A stretch of DNA of 33,214 nt, from the NCBI GenBank assembly GCA_945648485.1, contig CALZFR010000005.1:1-33214 (forward strand), written 5' to 3'. The DNA comes from an uncultured Eubacterium sp. Lineage in GTDB: Bacteria; Bacillota; Clostridia; Lachnospirales; Lachnospiraceae. Position numbers and translations under genes: made by a program. The notes below the pieces were generated by a model that saw only the letters and a list, made by a program, of their open reading frames with translations, made no database searches and had not been told where the DNA came from. Shown piece after piece: positions 27,950 to 33,214 of the stretch. Each line of letters starts with the position of its first letter. The first letter of the stretch is position 1.

Positions 27950-28033
27950 GGATTTTAAAGGCGTAAACCTATGCTAAGCGTACCGGACACAGGTTTGAAT
28001 ACGCAGGAGGAGGTACGCGGAATGGAGATTAAT
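27950..28033 (+). promoter_or_regulatory. Structured purE leader with pseudoknot-capable stems that cover the SD
   Basis: Stem 1 pairs GCGTAAACCT (27961-27970) with AGGTTT (27991-27996), extended by ACGC (28001-28004). Its loop contains GCGTACC (27978-27984), which is exactly complementary to GGTACGC (28012-28018), overlapping the end of the SD-like AGGAGGAGGT (28005-28014). GCGTA and TACGC each occur twice, so alternative pairings exist. This is consistent with translational control of purE. The consensus of the ZTP (pfl) riboswitch was not found. Confidence 0.45.
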
Positions 28034-28540
28034 ATGGCACAAGTAGGAATTGTAATGGGAAGTGACTCTGACATGCCTGTAATGGCTAAGGCAGCAGATA
28101 TCCTTGAGGAACTGGGAATCTCATATGAGATGACAATTATTTCAGCACACAGGGAACCAGATGTTTTCTTTGAATATGCAAAGACAGCTGAATCAAAAGG
28201 ATTTAAGGTTATTATAGCCGGGGCAGGAATGGCAGCTCATTTACCAGGCATGTGTGCAGCTATTTTTCCAATGCCTGTTATTGGTATTCCAATGCATACC
28301 ACATCTTTAGGAGGAAGAGATTCATTATATTCAATCGTACAGATGCCTACAGGTATTCCGGTTGCAACAGTTGCAATTAACGGTGGAGCTAATGCAGGTC
28401 TTCTGGCGGCCAAGATTCTTGCAACATCAGATGCAGCGCTTCTTGACAGATTAAAAGCTTACAGCCAGGGGCTGAAGGAAAGTGTCCAGAAGAAGGATCA
28501 GAAGCTTCAGGAAGTAGGATATAAGAATTACGGAAAGTAA
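28034..28540 (+). CDS. purE: N5-carboxyaminoimidazole ribonucleotide mutase
   Basis: A class I PurE catalysing N5-CAIR to CAIR in IMP synthesis. From ATG 28034 the product is 168 residues, starting MAQVGIVMGSDSDMPVM like other PurE proteins. The track start 27971 adds 21 leader-encoded residues; ATG 28022 is an alternative because a strong AGGAGGAGGT ends 7 nt before it. Active-site motifs GSDSD, ISAHREPD, AGMAAHLPG and MPTGIPVATVAINGG are intact. PurE of this class needs PurK to make its substrate; purK is not in the window. It leads the run purE-purM-purN-purD. Confidence 0.96.
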   Translation: MAQVGIVMGSDSDMPVMAKAADILEELGISYEMTIISAHREPDVFFEYAKTAESKGFKVIIAGAGMAAHLPGMCAAIFPMPVIGIPMHTTSLGGRDSLYSIVQMPTGIPVATVAINGGANAGLLAAKILATSDAALLDRLKAYSQGLKESVQKKDQKLQEVGYKNYGK

Positions 28541-28565
28541 TCGAAAGTGGTAGAGAATATTGTGG

Positions 28566-28593
28566 TTAACCATAATAGTACAATGATGGTTAA
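28566..28593 (+). other. Inverted repeat in the purE-purM gap
   Basis: TTAACCAT (28566-28573) and ATGGTTAA (28586-28593) are exact reverse complements separated by 12 nt. No T tract follows. It may be an operator or mRNA hairpin tuning expression between purE and purM, which are 108 bp apart. Confidence 0.4.
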
Positions 28594-28648
28594 TCTGAAT
28601 AAATGATTTAATATGGTGTTTTATCACGTATAAGGAATGGAGGATAAT

Positions 28649-29674
28649 ATGGATTACAAAAAAGCGGGAGTAGATATAGAGGCAGGCTACAAGTCAGTGG
28701 AACTTATGAAGGATGCTGTAAAGGCTACTTTCAGACCAGAGGTTTTAGGTGGAATTGGTGGATTCTCAGGAGCATTTTCTTTGTCAAAGATTAAGGAGAT
28801 GGAAGACCCGGTTCTTCTTTCAGGAACAGATGGCTGTGGAACTAAGGTTAAGCTTGCTTTTATTATGGACAAGCATGATACAATCGGTATTGATGCAGTT
28901 GCAATGTGTGTTAATGATGTTGCCTGCGCAGGTGGTGAACCATTATTCTTCCTTGATTACATTGCCTGTGGCAAGAACTATCCAGAGAAGATTGCTACAA
29001 TTGTAAGTGGTGTAGCTGAAGGCTGCAAGCAGTCTGAATGTGCCCTTATCGGTGGTGAGACAGCAGAACATCCAGGTCTTATGCCTGCTGATGAATATGA
29101 TCTTGCAGGTTTTGCAGTAGGTGTTGTTGAGAAGAAGGATCTTATTACAGGAGAGAATATTAAGCCAGGGGATGTGCTTATAGGTATTGCTTCAAGCGGT
29201 GTCCACAGCAACGGTTTTTCACTGGTAAGAAGTGTATTCACAATTACAGAGGAGTCTCTTAATACATATTATGATTCATTAGGTACAACACTGGGTGAGG
29301 CACTGTTAGCTCCTACCAAGATATATGTTAAGACTATGAAGTCAATTAAGAATTCAGGTGTCAGGGTTAAGGGATGCAGCCATATCACAGGTGGAGGATT
29401 CTATGAGAATATACCAAGAATGCTTCCAGAAGGAGTTCGTGCTGTTGTTAAGAAGGACAGCTACAAGGTTCCACCTATCTTTGATATGTTGCAGAAGGAT
29501 GGAGACATTGACGAGCAGATGATGTACAACACATTTAACATGGGTCTTGGAATGGTTCTTGCAGTTGACCCTGCTGATGTTGACAAAACTCTTGAAGCAA
29601 TTAAGGCAGCCGGAGAAGAAGGATATATTGTAGGTTCTGTTGAAGCAGGAGAGAAGGGAGTTACTTTATGCTAA
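28649..29674 (+). CDS. purM: Phosphoribosylformylglycinamidine cyclo-ligase (AIR synthetase)
   Basis: Closes FGAM to AIR using ATP. The ATG at 28637 in the track is within the SD (ATGGAGG); 28649 gives 341 residues beginning [18 protein letters not shown]. Family motifs are intact: the [11 protein letters not shown] region near residue 60, [43 protein letters not shown] and [16 protein letters not shown]. The 3' end overlaps purN by 7 bp (ATGCTAA), so the two are translationally coupled. Confidence 0.97.
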   Translation: MDYKKAGVDIEAGYKSVELMKDAVKATFRPEVLGGIGGFSGAFSLSKIKEMEDPVLLSGTDGCGTKVKLAFIMDKHDTIGIDAVAMCVNDVACAGGEPLFFLDYIACGKNYPEKIATIVSGVAEGCKQSECALIGGETAEHPGLMPADEYDLAGFAVGVVEKKDLITGENIKPGDVLIGIASSGVHSNGFSLVRSVFTITEESLNTYYDSLGTTLGEALLAPTKIYVKTMKSIKNSGVRVKGCSHITGGGFYENIPRMLPEGVRAVVKKDSYKVPPIFDMLQKDGDIDEQMMYNTFNMGLGMVLAVDPADVDKTLEAIKAAGEEGYIVGSVEAGEKGVTLC

Positions 29675-30264
29675 AGATAGCAGTACTTGTATCTGGTGGT
29701 GGAACTAATCTTCAGGCTATAATTGACGGAATTAAGAATGGCGATATTACCAACACAGAGATTACAGCTGTAATAAGCAATAATGCCAATGCCTATGCTC
29801 TTACAAGGGCAAAGGATAACGGAATTAAGGCTATGTGTATATCTCCTAAGGATTATTCGTCAAGAGATATATTTAACCAGGCATTGCTTGATGAAGTAAA
29901 CAAGCTGGATGTGGATTTAATAGTACTTGCAGGTTATCTTGTAAGGATTCCTGAGGCTATGGTTCATCAGTATTCCCACAGAATTATTAATATACATCCA
30001 TCACTTATTCCTTCTTTCTGTGGAGTGGGATTCTATGGATTAAAGGTTCACGAAGCAGCACTGGAGAAAGGCGTTAAGGTTACTGGCGCAACAGTTCATT
30101 ACGTGGATGAGGGAATGGATACTGGTGAGATTATATTCCAGAAGGCAGTGGATGTTCTTCCGGATGATACACCAGAGACACTGCAGAGAAGAGTTATGGA
30201 ACAGGCTGAATGGAAGCTTCTTCCTGCAGCCATCAATATGATTGCTAATAGACAGAACATATAG
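29668..30264 (+). CDS. purN: Phosphoribosylglycinamide formyltransferase (10-formyl-THF dependent)
   Basis: A 198-residue GAR transformylase. The N-terminal [13 protein letters not shown] loop binds the GAR phosphate; catalytic Asn/His/Asp are represented by [11 protein letters not shown] and the later YVDEGMDTG. Its ATG lies within the end of purM, signifying coupling. Length and motifs are normal. An 83-bp gap without clear terminator leads to purD. Confidence 0.97.
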   Translation: MLKIAVLVSGGGTNLQAIIDGIKNGDITNTEITAVISNNANAYALTRAKDNGIKAMCISPKDYSSRDIFNQALLDEVNKLDVDLIVLAGYLVRIPEAMVHQYSHRIINIHPSLIPSFCGVGFYGLKVHEAALEKGVKVTGATVHYVDEGMDTGEIIFQKAVDVLPDDTPETLQRRVMEQAEWKLLPAAINMIANRQNI

Positions 30265-30347
30265 TGTGCATAGAATTGCAGGAGTTGTATTGCAACGAAG
30301 CAGTTTATATATCAAATACATAAAAGTGGCGAAAGGGCAGGATAAAT

Positions 30348-31628
30348 ATGAAGGTATTAGTTGTAGGAAGTGGTGGACGTGAACATGCAATCTGCTGGAA
30401 GATAAGCCAGTCAGACAAGGTTGATAAGATATACTGTGCACCTGGTAATGCAGGTATTTCACAGGTGGCAGAATGTGTAGATATAAAGGCGATGGAATTT
30501 GACAAGCTTGTACAGTTTGCAAAGGATAATGCTATTGACCTCACAGTTGTAGGAATGGATGATCCATTAGTTGGCGGTATTGTTGACGTGTTCGAGAAGG
30601 AGGGCTTAAGAGTATTCGGCCCAAGAAAGAATGCAGCTATCCTTGAAGGCTCTAAGGCATTTTCAAAGGATCTGATGAAGAAGTACAATATTCCTACAGC
30701 AGCTTATGAGACATTTACATCTGCTGAGGATGCCAAGGAATACCTTAAGACAGCAGAATTTCCTATTGTACTTAAAGCAGACGGACTTGCCCTTGGTAAG
30801 GGTGTGCTTATCTGTGGTACTTTAGAGGAGGCACTTGCCGGAGTTGATGAACTTATGCTTGACAAGAAGTTCGGTACTGCTGGTGATACAATCGTTATTG
30901 AAGAGTTTATGACAGGAAGGGAAGTATCTGTACTTTCATTTGTTGATGGCAATACAATCAAGATTATGTCATCTGCCCAGGACCACAAGAGAGCTCTTGA
31001 TGGAGACCAGGGACTTAACACAGGTGGAATGGGTAATTTCTCACCAAGTCCTTTCTATACTGAGGAAGTTGATGATTTCTGCAAGAAATATATATATCAG
31101 GCAACTGTTGATGCCATGAAGGCAGAGGGAAGACCATTCAAGGGAGTTATCTTCTTTGGGCTTATGCTTACACCTAAGGGTCCTAGAGTTCTTGAGTACA
31201 ATGCAAGATTTGGTGACCCTGAGGCACAGGTTGTTCTTCCTAGAATGAAGAATGATATTATTGATGTATTTGAAGCATGTATAGATGGAACATTAGATAA
31301 GGTAGACCTCCAGTTTGAGGATAATGCCTGTGTATGTGTTGTCCTTGCATCTGATGGTTATCCTCTGGAATACAAGAAGGGCTATGAAATCTTTGGTCAG
31401 GAAAGATTCAATGACAAGGATGGATATTATCTTTTCCATGCAGGAACCAAGTTTAATGAAGAAGGCAAGGTAGTAACCAACGGGGGAAGAGTACTTGGAG
31501 TAACAGCACTGGGTAAAGATCTTGTTGAGGCAAGAGCCAACGCATATAAAGCCACAGAGTGGGTTACATTTGCTAACAAATATATGAGACATGACATCGG
31601 CAGATCAATTGATGAGGCATTAAAATAA
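30348..31628 (+). CDS. purD: Phosphoribosylamine-glycine ligase (GAR synthetase)
   Basis: A 426-residue ATP-grasp enzyme joining phosphoribosylamine and glycine. Motifs: N-terminal VLVVGSGGREHAI, ATP-grasp strand VLKADGLALGKGV, catalytic/glycine region DHKRALDGDQGLNTGGMG, and metal-binding LEYNARFGDPEAQVVLPRM. The SD is gaaagggcagga upstream of ATG. hisS starts 15 bp after its stop, suggesting a joint transcript. Complete and ordinary. Confidence 0.98.
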   Translation: MKVLVVGSGGREHAICWKISQSDKVDKIYCAPGNAGISQVAECVDIKAMEFDKLVQFAKDNAIDLTVVGMDDPLVGGIVDVFEKEGLRVFGPRKNAAILEGSKAFSKDLMKKYNIPTAAYETFTSAEDAKEYLKTAEFPIVLKADGLALGKGVLICGTLEEALAGVDELMLDKKFGTAGDTIVIEEFMTGREVSVLSFVDGNTIKIMSSAQDHKRALDGDQGLNTGGMGNFSPSPFYTEEVDDFCKKYIYQATVDAMKAEGRPFKGVIFFGLMLTPKGPRVLEYNARFGDPEAQVVLPRMKNDIIDVFEACIDGTLDKVDLQFEDNACVCVVLASDGYPLEYKKGYEIFGQERFNDKDGYYLFHAGTKFNEEGKVVTNGGRVLGVTALGKDLVEARANAYKATEWVTFANKYMRHDIGRSIDEALK

Positions 31629-31643
31629 GGATTGGAGAGGAAC

Positions 31644-32897
31644 ATGAAAGTTACATCTGTAAAGGGAACTAACGATTATCTTCCTAATGAAGTAGAGATA
31701 AGAGATTATCTCCAGAATCAGATATTATCAGTATATAAAGCTAACGGATTTGAACATATTACAACACCTATTCTTGAGGACATCGAGAACCTTGATAAAA
31801 GTGATGGTGGAGAGAACCTTAATCTTATATTTAAGATTATGAAGCGTGGTGACAAGCTTGATAAGGCGCTGGAGTCAGGTGTTACATCAGCCAATGAGAA
31901 CGAACTGGCTGACATGGGACTGCGCTACGACCTTACACTTCCATTAAGCAGATATTATGCAAATAATAAAGATAAGCTTACAATTCCTATGAAGTGTATC
32001 CAGATGGACAGGGTATACAGAGCTGAGAGACCCCAGAAGGGAAGATTAAGAGAGTTTGTCCAGTGTGATATTGATATTATTGGTTCAGATTCAACAGATA
32101 GCGAGATAGAACTTATTCTTACAACAACCAAGGCTCTTGATGCAATTGGAATGAAGAATTACAAGGTAAAGGTTAATGACAGAAGATTACTTCGTGCTGT
32201 GCTTTCTTCATTTGGATTCGAGGATAAGGATCTTGACAGTGTGTGTATCACTTTTGATAAGATGGACAAAATCGGACTTGAGGGAGTTACAGAGGAACTT
32301 AACGAAAAAGGATTTTCTGATACAGCTGTTAATAATTTTAAAGTGTTTCTGTCGAAACAGGATTTCAGCCTGACATCAATAAGAGATATGCTTGATGATA
32401 AGGAGCCTGCTGACAGCCTGATTCATATTATTGATTCAGTTAATGAGATTACAGGCAATGCATATGATGTAGTATTTGACCTGTCACTGGTAAGAGGACA
32501 GGGATACTATACAGGAACGGTATTCGAGGTTGAGAGTATTGACTTCAAGGGAGCTATTGCTGGTGGTGGAAGATATGATAATCTTATAGGCAAGTTCCTT
32601 AACGAGAATGTTCCTGCAGTAGGATTTTCAATTGGATTTGAGAGAATTTTCTCAATTCTTATGGAGCATGGAATCAGTATACCAGACAGAGAGAAAAAGG
32701 TAGCTGTTATGTACGATTCTGAGAATCTTGTTAAGGCTGTAAGAATTGCAGATGGCTTAAGAGAACAGGGATGCGCAGCATCTTTGTATGTTAAGCCTAA
32801 GAAGCTTGGCAAGTTCCTTAATAAGCTGGAAGAGAGAGCTTATGACGGATTTGTAAATGTGGAGAATGGACCAGAAGTGAGCTGGTTTGAAAAGTAG
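31644..32897 (+). CDS. hisS: Histidyl-tRNA synthetase with short anticodon-binding domain
   Basis: The track start (TTG 31632) is inside the SD (TTGGAGAGG); ATG 31644 gives 417 residues. Class II and histidine motifs: VKGTNDYLP, LRYDLTLPLSRYY, motif 2 VYRAERPQKGRLREFVQCD, the histidine-binding LVRGQGYYTGTVFE (classical form LVRGLDYYT), GGGRYDNL and motif 3 AVGFSIGFERI. These favour a catalytic HisRS over the HisZ regulatory paralog. The C-terminal anticodon-binding domain is only about 67 residues (from KKVAVMYDSE to the stop) against ~90-95 in typical HisRS. The giant palindrome begins 54 bp after the stop. The downstream sequence in frame does not resemble the missing part. Confidence 0.9.
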   Translation: MKVTSVKGTNDYLPNEVEIRDYLQNQILSVYKANGFEHITTPILEDIENLDKSDGGENLNLIFKIMKRGDKLDKALESGVTSANENELADMGLRYDLTLPLSRYYANNKDKLTIPMKCIQMDRVYRAERPQKGRLREFVQCDIDIIGSDSTDSEIELILTTTKALDAIGMKNYKVKVNDRRLLRAVLSSFGFEDKDLDSVCITFDKMDKIGLEGVTEELNEKGFSDTAVNNFKVFLSKQDFSLTSIRDMLDDKEPADSLIHIIDSVNEITGNAYDVVFDLSLVRGQGYYTGTVFEVESIDFKGAIAGGGRYDNLIGKFLNENVPAVGFSIGFERIFSILMEHGISIPDREKKVAVMYDSENLVKAVRIADGLREQGCAASLYVKPKKLGKFLNKLEERAYDGFVNVENGPEVSWFEK

Positions 32898-32951
32898 AAC
32901 ATTCAGCAATTGACTGATTTATGGCTGCTTAGGCTGTGTTTCTGGGGTTTT

Positions 32952-33214
32952 GCGATACTCCCGGCAGAAATACGCTGATGGGCTGGTATACAGTTACAGC
33001 TGGAACGATTGGGCGAAATCTTAGTGCTGCGGCATGTATGGATTACACTTCGCCACCAATGGGGCAACTGTTTGAGCCCCGACCAGGGGCGAGTTTTGAA
33101 CCATTGGTGAAATAAGCGAGTGTAATTCATATATGTCGCAACACTTAGACTTTCGACCTGTTCCAGCTGTAACTGTATACCAGCCCATCAGCGTATTTCT
33201 GCCGGGAGTATCGC
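32952..33214. repeat. Giant palindrome: 55-bp perfect inverted arms around an imperfectly paired 153-bp core
   Basis: The left arm 32952-33006 (starting GCGATACTCCCGGCAGAAAT) and the right arm 33160-33214 are exact reverse complements over all 55 bases. The core continues the pairing with mismatches: CTTAGTG/CACTTAG, TGCGGCATGTATGGATTACACT against AGTGTAATTCATATATGTCGCA, and CACCAATGG (33054-33062) against CCATTGGTG (33101-33109). The apex GGGGC-aactgtttga-GCCCC-gacca-GGGGC offers two alternative hairpins. Together with 54 bp after hisS it fills the last 317 bases, with no credible gene. The right arm matches to the final base, so the true outer boundary may lie beyond the window. Confidence 0.95.

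Noticed and set aside
27950-28033. ZTP (pfl) riboswitch before purE
   Set aside because: Gene context fits, but the conserved CCGCCUGGGC segment and the 5' domain are not present.
27971-28033. Track start of purE at 27971
   Set aside because: The extra 21 residues are encoded by the leader stems and do not resemble PurE; starts at 28034 or 28022 have better signals.
31644-32897. HisZ (ATP phosphoribosyltransferase regulatory subunit) instead of HisRS
   Set aside because: Motif 2, the LVRG arginine and motif 3 are intact and no his biosynthesis genes are adjacent.
32903-33130. 75-aa minus-strand ORF at the right edge
   Set aside because: It lies inside the giant palindrome, has no SD or protein-like composition, and is explained by the inverted repeat.
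33007-33159. Invertible promoter (phase switch) between the 55-bp arms
   Set aside because: The core is itself palindromic so inversion would change little, no convincing -35/-10 pair is present, and no recombinase gene is nearby.

Overview
This window looks like a chromosomal segment of a low-GC Firmicute of the Lachnospiraceae (Lachnospira/Roseburia/Butyrivibrio-like). The evidence is AT-rich DNA, Gram-positive style Shine-Dalgarno (SD) sites, a PyrK-dependent (class 1B) dihydroorotate dehydrogenase, a SEC-C-tagged methionine aminopeptidase, and many chemotaxis, c-di-GMP and hybrid-kinase genes. This placement is an inference from gene content. No rRNA, tRNA, CRISPR array, phage or transposase gene was seen.

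Layout. 1-3167: a polytopic membrane protein cut by the window start, then a CtpE-like P-type ATPase. 3157-4179 (minus): an orphan NMT1/SsuA-type lipoprotein that meets the ATPase tail to tail with overlapping stops. 4367-7406: a soluble chemoreceptor with a zinc-binding CZB domain, methionine aminopeptidase, and a small membrane protein. 7403-9125: guaB with its own promoter, a hairpin-rich leader and a terminator. 9126-13728: a CheX-like/CheY-like pair, a TruA-family protein whose catalytic Asp is Glu, argS and a family 2 glycosyltransferase, closed by a bidirectional terminator. 13751-14272 (minus): a YcxB-like membrane protein. 14359-24633: a GAF-PAS-GGDEF-EAL protein, then pyrC-pyrF-pyrK-pyrD, a 1051-residue hybrid histidine kinase, and pyrE. 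24706-25742: three small membrane proteins (one of 50 aa absent from the ORF track, one VanZ-like, one unknown). 25823-27913: a 696-residue protein that I read as an M29-family metalloaminopeptidase with a long N-terminal extension. 27915-31628: purE-purM-purN-purD behind a promoter with a palindrome in its spacer and a structured leader. 31644-32897: a histidyl-tRNA synthetase. 32952-33214: a giant inverted repeat running to the last base.

The window is dominated by nucleotide synthesis: UMP from carbamoyl aspartate (pyrC, pyrD/K, pyrE, pyrF), part of IMP synthesis (purD, purN, purM, purE) and IMP to XMP (guaB). Signalling genes sit in the same strand runs, so co-transcription of metabolism and signalling is possible. 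carAB, pyrB and the remaining pur genes are not here.

The points most worth following are the giant palindrome at the right edge, the pseudoknot-capable purE leader that masks the SD, the TruA Asp-to-Glu change, the extended M29 protein, the guaB attenuator-like leader, and a repeated ATGGAG-N6-ATG start architecture that shifts seven gene starts by exactly four codons.
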